From: Tretioscincus oriximinensis
Lineage: Eukaryota > Chordata > Lepidosauria > Squamata > Gymnophthalmidae
Reading direction: 5' to 3'
DNA length: 64,000 bases
Assembly: GCA_022410635.1 (NCBI GenBank)
Contig: JAJVDF010000779.1
Coordinates: forward strand, 130,460-194,459
Positions 34,733 through 45,065 of the stretch are shown here, in pieces. The stretch's first letter is position 1. Every line of letters starts with the position of its first letter. Below the pieces are notes generated by a model. That model saw only the letters and a program-made list of their open reading frames with translations. It searched no databases and was not told where the DNA came from. The position numbers were made by a program, and so were the translations under genes.

Positions 34733-35138
34733 GGCTTTAGAATGGTATGCTAAGTAACATAAGCATATAACCCAGCAACGCAATAGCAATCCCAGAGCTC
34801 GGAATTTTGCCATCGGCGATGCGCCTCTAATTAATGGTAAAGATGCTTTTTACAAAACAAAATTCAAGCAGTAACTAGAGGACTAAGAGCAGGTAAGCAA
34901 AATGATATGGACCGTACATCTGTAGCTGGTGATATATTCTCCCTGCCTTCTCCTGGGTTAGCAGAATGAAAGGACTAATTGTTTGGGGTGATTAATGAAT
35001 TAATTACTCACAGATTTAGTGTGCATTTTAAATGGATTTCCATCAGGCGCCTCCCCAGGAAAGGGTGTTCTGTGCTAGTAGCAGTCTTGTAAAACAATTT
35101 GTGTCACATTGCCAGATTCAGGCAATTCGTTTTTAAGA
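34733..35138. promoter_or_regulatory. Candidate enhancer with clustered homeodomain-type sites
   Basis: Unique, repeat-free DNA holding several TAAT cores in close order: 'ctctaattaatgg' near 34827, 'actaattgtttgg' near 34975 and 'gattaatgaattaattactc' near 34990. It lies between the convergent genes. Sequence shows only the motif cluster; function is inferred and conservation could not be tested. Confidence 0.3.
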
Positions 35139-35532
35139 TTAAGAAGCTGTTGCCTTTGCATAGCTACAAGTCATCCTTGTACTCAGACGTTCTAATATTC
35201 GTTTCAGAATGGCTACAAATAGAATAGTTATCAAAAGGAGCAATATTGCAAAGTATTTTCCACTAAAAGTCATTTTAAACTTTTTAAAAAGTGTNTGCCT
35301 TATACTTACGTCCCACCTTTTACCTGAAGAGCTCAAGTTTCGTGTGAATTTGATTGGTCTGAGAAGTAGTACTGGTTGGAAGATCAAGATAAAAACCAAC
35401 CAATGAACTTTCAAGGGTGAGCAGGAACCAAATTCTAGTCCTTCAAGTCCTAGACTACAGCGTTCTAGGTTACCAAGTCATTCAGTTTGTTTTAATGTGC
35501 TGCATTTGGAAACCATTAAATCACATAGGAAA

Positions 35533-35727
35533 TAGGCTGACCAGATGAAACCTATGGGGGAAGGGGGTTTGAAATCCCGGTTATGGGGTGCCTCCCAGTT
35601 TTTTCTGAGGAAAATGTTTTCAAAAAAAGATTTTTNGGGGTTTTTTTCCCCTCAGAAAAAAATGTGAGGCACCCCAAAAATGGGTTTTCAAACCCCCCCC
35701 NAAAAAAGGGGTCATCCTGTTAGCCTA
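35533..35727. mobile_element. Long-palindrome fold-back MITE, 'TAGGCTGACCAGATGA' family, copy 3
   Basis: The left end taggctgaccagatgaaacc and right end ggggtcatcctgttagccta are complementary with a few changes. Inner 'ggggtgcctcccagttttttctgagg' pairs with 'cctcagaaaaaaatgtgaggcacccc'. Two Ns sit in homopolymer runs. Confidence 0.8.
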
Positions 35728-35799
35728 TTAAGAATGTACGGGATTCTGAGGTGAAGCAGACCTCAAAAAGTATTCTCTCACACATAGTGGCCTACTAAT

Positions 35800-36065
35800 T
35801 ACTACTTATTTGGCCAGTGAGACCTTTGGGTATGGGGTGGGGTCTAAGAATAAATAAATAAATTTATTTGCATTTCTTATACCCAAAGATCTCAGGGCGG
35901 TTAACAATAAAAAGTGAATTAATGTATTAAAACAACAATGTCCGAAAGTAGGGAAGGGAGAGCTGGCTTTTCAAGCAAAGGTTAAAGGGTTGCATCTTCA
36001 AGAGTTTTCTAAATGCATTCGGAGATGGTGACTGACGCACTTTAAGAGGGAGACTGTTCCATAAT
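35800..36065. mobile_element. Two L2 LINE tails, tail to tail
   Basis: 35800-35862 is a short + strand L2 tail ('gtgagacctttgggtatggggtggggtctaagaataaataaat'). It is followed at once by a - strand L2 3' end from 'ttgcatttcttatacccaaagatctcagggcggttaac' to about 36065 with the ORF end 'gggttgcatcttcaagag'. Confidence 0.7.
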
Positions 36066-37112
36066 TTGTGCACCTCATGAAGACAAACCTTTGCAAATGG
36101 CCTTTGGGAGCATCTGTTTCTTCGACCTGCAGTTCACAAGCGATGGTAAAAAGATGCAAAGACAATCTCGTTTTTCAACAGCAGATAATACTATTCTAAT
36201 TAATCTATGGAAGGAAGGATCGCAATGACCAATAGCTGTTTTATTATTGCTTTGAAAAGGTCCAAACCAGATAAAGGATATAAGGACGTGCTTATGCCTT
36301 GTCTCCAGCCGTCCTATCAATTGCAACAAGTGATGCGCTGTCTTGTTCAGTTTCCCCATAAAGCCACCTACAGTATGTTTTCTCCATAGTCATCCGTACT
36401 TGATCACATTTTGGAACATTGTTCGATCATAAAGATCAATCAGAAGTACCCACAAATGCGTAAGGCTTGTTCAGACCACCACCCCAAACATTATATGAAA
36501 TAGATTTTTGTTAAAATATTTTTCCACATACTTACCCACCAATTCACAGAGTCCACTGCTCAAGCAGTAAGTGCCTTCAGGCAAACACATGGCATTGTGC
36601 CTGAATGGGGACGAGAGATTTGCTTGCAGTCTTAAGTCACATCTCAACGTCCTGAGAAAAATGCTTTCTTTCTCTCTCTGAGAGGATGCCAGTGAGGCGT
36701 CCAGAATGATAGGCTCACTCGTTGTAGCTCCCCCTCCCCACTCCTTCTTACCTCAGGACAAAATTATACTCTTCCAATTACAGGGGCAGTTCAAATCAAT
36801 ACAAAGGTAGGCGAAAACAGATCATTTTTCTTATGGAACTAACTGTTTTCATTAATTTTTCATTAGTCCTGCTTCTGTTTCACTATCCATCACAAGCAGT
36901 GCTGCTATGCAGTAGATTACATTTCAGTTATCTTCCATGCTTCCAGGACTTAGTAGATATTGCTTGATAACGCTGCAAGCTTTGTGGCTTTAACTTTTAA
37001 TGATCAATAATGCACCAGAAGAAGGTGATTTTTTTTATTTTTAAAAAGCAATAGGAGATTTCTCTGAATCAAAAGGGTTTGCCATTTGAGTAACTTCTTG
37101 AACATACTGTGA
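36066..37112. other. Intergenic; possible decayed LINE coding at 36070-36480
   Basis: The part next to the L2 may continue LINE-derived sequence but I cannot align it to the L2 copies here. The remainder is unique. No gene seen. Confidence 0.3.
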
Positions 37113-37322
37113 CCCAGTCTGGGGGAGTGGTTAGAGGGTCAGACTCTTCTCTGGAAAGGTCCCGGTTCGATTCTGCATTTCTCCACAAAAGCCAGCTGGG
37201 TGGCCAGTTCTTTGGGGCTCTCTCAGCCGCACCTACTTCACAAGGTGTCTGTTGCAATTCGGTTTGATTCCCTTCGGATTGAGAAAAGTGGGGTATAAAA
37301 ACCAACTCTTCTTCTACTGTAG
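37113..37322 (+). mobile_element. tRNA-headed SINE (family A) with the non-L2 tail
   Basis: It keeps the same head and body as 21281 ('tggttagagggtcagact', 'cggttcgattctgc', 'ctcagccgcacctacttcac') but ends 'gattcccttcggattgagaaaagtggggtataaaaaccaactcttcttct'. This differs completely from the L2 tail and resembles the tail classically ascribed to BovB in squamate SINEs. Confidence 0.85.
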
Positions 37323-37439
37323 ATGGCTCACCTACCTCCACCACTACCCACGTACTACTTCCAGTTTGGAATGCAAATATCTATAGCACTGAATTAGGGA
37401 AAGGGTTCTTTTTCTCTTGCATAGTCCTTGTATCCTTCA

Positions 37440-37978
37440 TATTAATTTTTAAGCCTTAAAACATCCAGATTGGATTATTGTAATGCTCTCTATATGGGGC
37501 TGCAGTTGGTGCAGAATGCAGCACCTAGACCGCTGACCAGGACGACTGGCCGGGCACACAGCAAACCAGTTTTCATAGAGCTGCACTAGCTGCCAATCCA
37601 CTATTGAACCCGATTCAAGGTGTTACCTTTAACATATAAGGCCTTAAATAACTTGGGCCCCAAATACGTAAACAAATGCCTTCTCCTATACCAACTCGCC
37701 TGAGCCTTAAGATCTACAGAGGAGGCCCTCCTGGTTGTACCACCTCACAGGTGGTTGCCCCAGTTATAGAATAGTCTCTCCCTCGAAATCTTTGAAGACG
37801 CACCTCTTTCACTCGGCCTTCGGCTGAAGAAATTTCATTTTTCTTCCCACTTTTAGATACTGTTTTACGCTGTTTTTAATTTGTCAATTTTGGATTGTTG
37901 TTTTGTTGTTGGCCACCCTGAGACCTTTGGATATAGGGAAGGGTATAAGAATAAAGAAAGAAAGAAAGAAAGAAAGAG
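37440..37978 (+). mobile_element. L2 LINE C-terminus and 3' tail, with (GAAA)n end
   Basis: It covers a degenerate 'RLDYCNALYMGLQ' region, 'NPIQGVTFNI*GLK*LGPKY' and 'KIFEDAPLSLG', then the tail 'ggccaccctgagacctttggatatagggaagggtataagaataaag' and (AAAG)n. Stops and shifts throughout. Confidence 0.82.
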
Positions 37979-38076
37979 GGTTGGGCAGTGTACCTACCAG
38001 AGCAGTAACGCTAACACACAATGCCAGGTCTGCATGTTGGGGTTGGTCTTACAGCCAAACTCACATCCCACTTGAG

Positions 38077-38407
38077 TAGGGTTGCCATACGTCCCAGTAA
38101 ACCTGGACATTCACGGTTTTAGGGACAATTTTATTGTCCCGGCTGGATTTTAAAAAAAAGTTTTAAAANCCCGGGTTGCCNCCCCCCCCCCCGCCCCCGC
38201 CCCCCCCGCCGCTCCCGCCACTCCCACCGCAAGCTGCCGCTACCCCTCCACCGCAGCTGCGCGCGTGCACATTGACGCTTGTGAGACAGGCAGGAAAGAC
38301 GTTCTGCCTGTCTCGCTACAAGCGTCCGTATGCATGCACGCACACGTCCGTATGCGCGCGCGTGCACGCACCCCCCCACCCCACCCGTCCCGGTTTTGGC
38401 AACCTTA
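38077..38407. mobile_element. hAT-type non-autonomous element with GC-rich hairpin core
   Basis: The termini tagggttgccatacgtccca and gtcccggttttggcaacctta are imperfect inverted repeats. Flanks CACTTGAG and CACATGAG give an 8-bp target duplication with one mismatch, the hAT size. The interior has a C-rich run, then a stem 'gacgcttgtgagacaggcag' / 'ctgcctgtctcgctacaagcgtc', then alternating purine-pyrimidine 'tatgcgcgcgcgtgcacgca'. Proline-rich open frames here are compositional. Confidence 0.75.
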
Positions 38408-38783
38408 CACATGAGCTAGTCCACATACGTACGCACTTGTTCGAGGACAGATGGCACCGGTACAGTTATAGCGCCAATTAAATATAGGTTACCACTGTCC
38501 GAGATTCCAGTGTCCCCCCACCCCGTGCAGATCGGATCTGAAAAACCGCTCGTCCTGTACAAAAGGTTAGATTACCAGGTGTGTGCAGAAATGCCCATGG
38601 GAAACTAATCTTATGTTTGCGCAGCCACATGAGCTGTTCTGTGTAAAGCAATTCCAAATAAAAATTTACCTCTCCAGCAAATGCTTTCTTTCAGCATTTT
38701 GTTTGATACCTCAGGGCAGAACTCAGAACATCCACATGCCAGTAAATGCCATATCCTAAGATAAGAGTGCAGAAGATTTTTTT
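38408..38783. other. Intergenic unique sequence
   Basis: Nothing recognised. Confidence 0.35.
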
Positions 38784-38998
38784 TTTATATCCCAAGTTTC
38801 TCAACCTGAAGGGAACCACAGTGGCTTACATAACCTTCACAGCAGACACATGTGAAGTAGGTGGGGCGGAGAGAGTTCCGAAGACCTGTGACTGCCCCAA
38901 GGTCGCCCAGCTGGCTTTTCTGGAGGAGGGCAGAATCGAACCTGGAGACTTCCAGATAAGAGCTCGACACTCTGACCACTATACCGAACTGGCTCACC
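38784..38998 (-). mobile_element. tRNA-headed SINE (family A) with the non-L2 tail
   Basis: Reverse complement copy: tail 'tttatatcccaagtttctcaacctgaagggaaccacagtggcttac', body 'cccaaggtcgcccagctgg', B-box complement 'agaatcgaacctggag' and head complement 'gaccactataccgaactggctc'. Confidence 0.85.
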
Positions 38999-39589
38999 TG
39001 GCTTTAGACAAAAGGCTGCCCACACCCTGCCTCTCAGAGGGCAATTTGCATGTGGGCTGCCTATAAATCACCGGTTGTTAGCACCAGGGATGAGGCAAAA
39101 CCAAGCATCCCGTGCCACATATTTTCTTCTGGAAAGCTGCTGCTGACAAGCAACATAATAGAGTAGCCTTTTTGTATTACTGTGGAGCTCATTTGTCATC
39201 AGACGTGGCTCAGACTATAGAGACAGATTTCCTGTTAGCTCTGTTGCTCCGCTCCGTTCTGTGCTCAGGATAGCAACTTTAATATAGTTGGCCGGTGGCT
39301 GCTCCTTGCAGATAGAGACGAAGAATTCGCGATTGTTATGATAAATCTTCAAGACAATTTTTCCATCTTGATGCAAGGCCCCAAACAAAAGTGGTCTCAG
39401 GGACGCAATATTTATGAGGCGTAGATCTTAAGCCCACAGAGGTTTTCTGACCACAAGTTCTGAGTTTTCCTGTTTTTAAAATAAGTGATTCCATTTTTTA
39501 ACACAGCCCCACCTGCAACTTTTTCTTCTTGGAGGTAGTGCAATGCANCAAATGCCATTCAGTTTCAAAAAAGCATGTGGCACAACTGT
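38999..39589. other. Unique block, candidate conserved non-coding DNA
   Basis: 39080-39400 is free of repeats and of balanced composition. There is no open frame with a recognisable product. A regulatory role is a guess from composition only. Confidence 0.25.
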
Positions 39590-40078
39590 CCACAGTGAAC
39601 AGAGGAGGGGGCTGAATCGGGTCGTAACCCACCTAGTCCAGACTTCTGTCCCACATAGCGATGCACCAATTGCACCTGGGCAGTATGAAGCAGAAGGCGG
39701 CAAAATCTTCACCTGTTCTCAAAGCCCTGCAAATGGTATTTCAGGAACACGGCCCCTTTCCCCCTCCGAGTAGCTATTGATACCCCGGCCTTCCAATAAT
39801 TTGTCTTATCCCATCTTAAAGCTATCCTAAAACCACCTTTTCTGGGGAAATGCTTCCCCTTGCCCGTCCTTCTGCCATCAGCATCAAGGAATGCCTTTCA
39901 GTCCGAGTGTTGTGTGGTAAAGAAAAATACTTTTTCTCTATTCACCTTATCCATCCCATGCATGGTTTTATAAACTTCAATTAGACCACCTCTTAAACAC
40001 CATAAATCAAGGCTGAAGAGGCCTAGACGTTGCAGTCTGATTTCGTAAGGGAGATGTTCCAGCCCTTGATCAGTGACA
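39590..40078 (-). mobile_element. CR1 LINE 3' end
   Basis: Reverse-strand CR1 tail and ORF2 end in order: 'cctagtccagacttctgtcccaca', 'accaattgcacctgggcag', 'cttatcccatcttaaagctatcc' and 'ctctattcaccttatccatcccatgcatgg', then the region 'gaagaggcctagacgttgcagtctgatttcg'. Frames are broken. Confidence 0.85.
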
Positions 40079-40324
40079 CTATATTCTTATAGTTTATTTC
40101 CTCTGTACTTCCCAAATCCATTTATCTGTTATCTTGCTAACTCCCTGATGTATCTATAAAGCTTCAGTAATAAGCATTGGAAATTAGTATCCTTATTGGG
40201 TTACTACATGAAAGAGTGGGATGCGTCCAGATATTGCTTATATCGAGTGATATCTAGTGGATATTCTAAGCNAGCATATTCTGGACTATCGGTGCTTTAT
40301 TCTGGAATATCCAGTGTGGAATAA

Positions 40325-40545
40325 TTTCAGAGAAATAGCCGTATTAGTCTAGTAGAAAGTCCAGCAAAGGAGCTAGCAGCACTTTGAGACTAACTTGAGA
40401 AAAGTGGGTGGCAGAAGCTTTCATAGACACGTCTACTGAAGAAGACACATCTACGTGCATCTGAAGAAGTAGAAGTNTCTACGAAAGCTTATGCCACCCA
40501 CTTTTCTCAAGTTAGTCTCAAAGTGCTGCTGGCTCCTTTGCTGGA
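40325..40545. mobile_element. Head-to-head inverted-dimer retroelement (Penelope-like candidate), copy 2
   Basis: It starts with the unique end 'tcagagaaatagccgtattagtctagtagaaag'. Arms 'gctagcagcactttgagact...gaagctttcatagacacg' and 'cgaaagcttatgccaccc...gtctcaaagtgctgctggctc' are complementary. Flanking CAGTGTGGAATAA at 40312-40324 and 40546-40558 is a perfect 13-bp target duplication, which confirms the boundaries. The CTGAAGA core lies at about 40461. An N replaces a base of its stem. Confidence 0.7.
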
Positions 40546-40649
40546 CAGTGTGGAATAAGTAAGCAATGTGTGGAGGCTAATATTTGGATGCTCTTTGCCA
40601 TCGCTTACATTCAGTTTCCTACAAAAGNTGTTCCTGATATTGGTCCCCT

Positions 40650-40766
40650 GGCATTTGAAGACCTCGAGATGCCTACAAAAGCTCCTGCTGTGGATCTTCC
40701 TCCTGTTAGTCTTCAAGAGCTACGAGCCCCTGTTTTGCTGGCCTAATGCAGCTGTTTCTCTGAAAT
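40650..40766 (+). mobile_element. Older single arm of the inverted-dimer family
   Basis: 'gcctacaaaagctcctgctgtggatcttcctcctgttagtcttcaagagctacgagcccctgttttgctggcctaatgcagctgtttctctgaaa' follows the arm plus unique end of the family with more divergence than copy 2. Confidence 0.55.
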
Positions 40767-42265
40767 GATTTCATACAGTGTACACTGCACTAAACTAAGT
40801 GCAACAGAAGGAAGTTAGAGGCTAATAATGTCAAGAGAAGGGAAGTCAATATGCTGAAAGAGACCCACCCAGTTGTAATTTTTTTGAAATATTTATATTC
40901 AGAAATATAGTGGCTTTGGGGGAGGAAAAAATGTGGTTTCTTTGCATGATACTTTTACAATCCAAACACTACTGTTGGTAGGAAACCAGTACACAAAAAA
41001 GTGCAGAAATCTAAAACTTGTGCTTTGGGCTATTACATTCCTTAAAAAGCAGAAACCCCAGCAACCATAACCTTCCACACCTCCTCCCATGACATTTTCT
41101 ATTATAAATGCGAGAATAAAACTTTTGGAAGCAGAAGCTTAAGCCTTAAATACCAGACATCTGATCCAACATGCCCAGATTTCTCTCTCTCAAGGTTTTG
41201 GTAACCAGATCAGTGAGGAAATAGCCAAAGATAACAGAGAGGCTTAATGCAAAGTATTGATCTTGGTCCTGGCGATTCTTCTAGTCCCTCAAGAAATAAT
41301 AAACCACTTACATTGAAGTCTTAGAAAATCAACTGGCCTGAGGGGCTTGAAGGTTTCTTGAGTTTCATTTCCACTGTAAATAAACCTCAGGCTGCAAGAA
41401 TGTCTGCATTCAAATACCAGTTGTCCAATAGAAATAATTCATAATATAGAATTCTGCAGGACAAGGATGACAGAATGAAGTAATTGGGTTTTAGCTTCTA
41501 AACAAACAAAAAGGGAAAAAAGGTCAATACTATTGCAGTAATTCAAGGGGTTTTGTCTACATTCCAACCAGATGTTTTTTCTTGCTTTCTGTCTCTGGAA
41601 ATCGGTCGCCATGACAAGACAATGCGATGCAAAAACAAAGAGTACAAACAGGGTGTGACAAAGGTGTGATCAAAACAATTTGGTACCTGTTTGCAATGGA
41701 CAAACCTAGAGCCCAGTAGTCTTAACTGACTCTTAAGTGTCAAGCTGTCAGCTGCTGTCCTTTGATGAAAACTTCATGCAGATTCTGTCTATTCATTTCA
41801 TGGACACTGTTGGATGAAAGAGAAATGCTTTTCCCTATGGTCAGACCTGTCAAACAACCATGCAGGGCAGAGCTGGTGTGATTTGTGCATCATTTCCTAA
41901 GCTCAAAAACTCTGAACTGCAGCTGTTCCCTTTCAACGTAGGGTTTCAATGCATGCCGGAATGGTGTGATTATCACAGGGGGTGGAGGCACTCTGGCTAT
42001 CCTAACGTATGAAAGCATGAAGGAAAGGCATATTGCCCTTAAAAAAACCCACCAGAGAAAAGCAGCTTATATGTAATACCAGCCACCATCTTTGCTGGTG
42101 TGGTGCACATGTGCCCAGAAAGCATCACCACACATGTGAAAATGATGCTGCGGATGCAGACTCAGGATTTCACGTTAGCAAAATCCCCAGATGTGCAGTG
42201 CCAGATACCAGTAACAGGTAAGGTCACTGTGGGTTCCACATACAGGTGCTCCAGTCTCGTGGAAA
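40767..42265. other. Intergenic unique sequence
   Basis: No gene, RNA or assignable repeat. About 41740-41960 is free of repeats. Confidence 0.35.
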
Positions 42266-42555
42266 GAAGACGAAGGAAGAGGAAGAACTGGGTTTTTATA
42301 TCCTCCTTTTCTCACCCNGAGGGGCTCAGAGCTGCTTACAAGGGTTTTTTTTCTTCATCCAAAGGGTTACATTCTACCTTCCCCACCATGCTGTTATGGT
42401 TCCCATTTATCTAATCATGATTTGTTTTCAAATAGCTGGGTTGCCTGGAGCTGAGGCCAATCGAGGGCACTCTCCACGACTGACACAGGGATTCGAAAAT
42501 GGATCTCTCGATCTGAAAGCCCATCTGTTAACTCACTGGGCCATTCGTGCCTCAG
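42266..42555 (-). mobile_element. tRNA-headed SINE (family B), nearly full length
   Basis: From the tail complement 'gaagaggaagaactgggtttttatatcctccttttctcacc' to the head complement 'tgttaactcactgggccattcgtgcctc'. The B-box complement 'gggattcgaaaatgg' is clear. It carries one N. Confidence 0.8.
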
Positions 42556-42735
42556 TGATTTGCAGAGAAGTCTACATCTGGTAGACTACTCCTTCAGATG
42601 CTGAAATCTAGTAAGGGGGTCATACAGCAATTTAGAAACTAACAGGAAAAAGCTGGGGCCCAGGGGCTGTCATAGACTTGTTTATTAGCGCTCATGCCGC
42701 CTACGCTTTTTCTTCTTGGTCTCTAAAGTGATATG
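42556..42735. mobile_element. Decayed inverted dimer of the Penelope-like candidate family
   Basis: Left part 'agaagtctacatctggtagactactccttcagatgctg' and 'atttagaaactaacaggaaaaagctgg' are mirrored by 'agcgctcatgccgcctacgctttttcttcttggtctctaaagtg'. The arms have diverged, and no target duplication was found. Confidence 0.5.
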
Positions 42736-44209
42736 AGAGTCTCTTGCTAGATTTGCAAAAACGGTTGTGCATTCAAAACGCGCCCGCTGTTATGATAATA
42801 AGAGGCCATGGGTTTGCATAACATCATCCCNTGGCACTCAATTTTCCAAGCAGGAATCTGAAGGTTTGGGCATCTGGCANAGTGACCTGATTGGTTTCCA
42901 GGAGCAAATAAGCAGAGCACACAACCATAAACTAGGAAGAAATATTTGTATTAGTAAAAATGCACTGATCATTGCTATGAGCAGCCACGTTTGCTTTAGA
43001 CCTTCATTTCTCTCTTCATCCCCGTGAAGGTTGTGTTGCTGGGCACTTCCAAAACACATTCCCAGCAGTTCTTTTGTTTCCTTTTCAACCAGTGTTGGCA
43101 GCTGACATTTTCTTTTATATCCCCCCCGTGCATCTCAGCAAAATATAGCCTCCACTGTTGGCATAAAATCCAGGTTTTTCTTCTTCTAAAATAGACAACA
43201 AGGATGCATGACAGTGTTATTAACCTGTAAGAAGGAAGCGTCTCTGCCATCTGTTTTTTCTTATTCAATATATTTATTGCTCATAACTATTGTCTGATTT
43301 AATAAATGACAAACAGAGTTTGTAAGATTTTGCATTTTTTTNTGTGTGTATAGGGCTAACCAGTGTGACCTACAAGTCTACATTTTGATTACGTCCGTCT
43401 CGTTTCGACTCAGTTCGTGACCTCGGAGCTGCGCCTGTGTCCCGGAGTACAAAAGCCGTTAACATTCCAGAGCTCTGCAACTTGTGATTTAATCCATAAA
43501 ACAACATTCAACCAAGTGTTTATCTGACGATTCAAAGATTTCGAAAGGACTCAGAGGTTAACGCCTGCTTCAGATGGGAATGATAAATGATCCTGATAAG
43601 CCCCCTCGTTTTCATCAAATGCAGCACAAAATCCAGGCGACTATGAAGCTGCAGCCCTTGCAAGAGGGAAGACAGACTCCTGCACAGCCAATTTCTATCA
43701 AGTATCCTACAGAGATTCAAAACCGTTTTGTCTCCCTCTGGTTAATGCTGCATTTAGAGAAAGAGGCCATTTTTCACAGCACCAAAGTCTTCAAGTCCAG
43801 AGTCTGTTCCATTGTCTTTAAAGATAACTGGAGTTAACAAGTGAAATACAAAGTTAAGTACATAAAGGGTACTTAAACACCACTTTCTCGAGATGGTTAC
43901 AGATTTTTTTTNAAAAAAAAATGGTTAAAGATCATTTTAAAACTGTGGATTATTTTTTTTTTTTTTTGCGAATTCATATTCCTTCCATTTCACCTCAGTG
44001 CAACAAAATAAAATAAAAATGCACATACATTTATTTCATTAAGACTATTTGCCATTATTCAAAATCCCAAACATTTAACAATGATCTAGATACAGCAATA
44101 CAATAGGACTGCTACTGTCCAAGGTTACAAATTTGAATTCACAAATTTATTCTCTACTTTCTCAGTGCAACAGTTTGTTTATAACCTTTGCCATTCTGTC
44201 CAGCGTTAT
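42736..44209. other. Intergenic unique sequence, candidate conserved non-coding DNA 43370-43860
   Basis: 43370-43860 is repeat-free and more GC-balanced than its flanks, with no recognisable coding. An N and poly-A/T runs lie at 43905-43970. Confidence 0.28.
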
Positions 44210-44644
44210 TTATTTTTTTATATCATAATCACTTTGGATACAGCACCACATTGGAAAATCAACGTTGTCATTTATTTTACAAGTTTTATACTTGTGGGGA
44301 AGCACCAACTTGCCATGGACTTTAAAAAGCTGTTTACGGGACTTACGGTCCCAGTTGTTTTCTGGCAAATTCGAATTCTCTTGCTTTATATTCTCTAGGA
44401 AATCACAACCCAAATCTCCGATGGTTAGAATAAAGTTAGGCAATTCCCAGGAGTAGCACCACATCCATAATCTTTTCAAATCCACTTGAGCAAAGGAATG
44501 GAATGTTTTCACATCTATTTTGATTGTGTGTTCTACAGGGAAAGTAAGGGCAGCATCACAAAATGCAATACATTGTATAGAAAAAGATACTTTGGAATAA
44601 AAATGGCGTGGGATTTGGTGACTCTTGTGCAATAAAAGCTTCAT
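44210..44644 (-). CDS. Unassigned 144-codon open frame
   Basis: An uninterrupted frame from ATG (44644) to a TAA at 44210, with no low-complexity sequence. It has several Trp and Cys residues (for example WMWCYSWELPNF) and a Lys/Asn-rich C-terminal half. I do not recognise the product, and no domain, signal peptide or splice junction is evident. A TATA-like 'caatataaagc' lies just upstream, and AATAAA overlaps the stop on the - strand. A frame of this length is expected about once by chance in a window of this size and AT content, so it may be spurious. It lies about 3.6 kb beyond the KCTD1 stop and could equally be distal UTR. Confidence 0.15.
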   Translation of the reverse strand: MKLLLHKSHQIPRHFYSKVSFSIQCIAFCDAALTFPVEHTIKIDVKTFHSFAQVDLKRLWMWCYSWELPNFILTIGDLGCDFLENIKQENSNLPENNWDRKSRKQLFKVHGKLVLPHKYKTCKINDNVDFPMWCCIQSDYDIKK

Positions 44645-45065
44645 TCTGGGACCTGGTCAAGCTTTATATTGTCTAACTTTTTTTTTTATAGATAACTCGC
44701 ATCCAGTTAAGACAGTAATGAGGACAGACACACACACACATACTCAACAATGGGAACAAATAACAGGGGCCTTAAAAAGAATCCAAAGAGGGCAACTGTA
44801 AAACAAACAGCCTATTTATTTCTGCCTTCCTAGTTTTTAGAAGAATCAGAATAGAAGTAATTGCCAGATATGAACTTGTCAGAGAAGAGAAATGGGAAAA
44901 CATAGAGAACTGATATGGATAAGAGGGCCACAAAAACACCATTGGCAATACATTCATTTTAAGACGGTGAACCGGGAAGATATTTTGCATACGAATTACT
45001 GGCAAGTTAAATTTTGCTCAGTGAAAAGTTCACAGATTGCTTTAAAGCATACTGAGCTCCAATAA
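44645..45065. other. Intergenic unique sequence with short (CA)n
   Basis: A 'cacacacacaca' run lies at about 44729-44740. Nothing else recognised. Confidence 0.35.

Noticed and set aside
38131..38481. Proline-rich and Arg/Gly-rich frames on both strands
   Set aside because: They lie in the GC-rich interior of a hAT-type element and reflect poly-C and alternating GC sequence.
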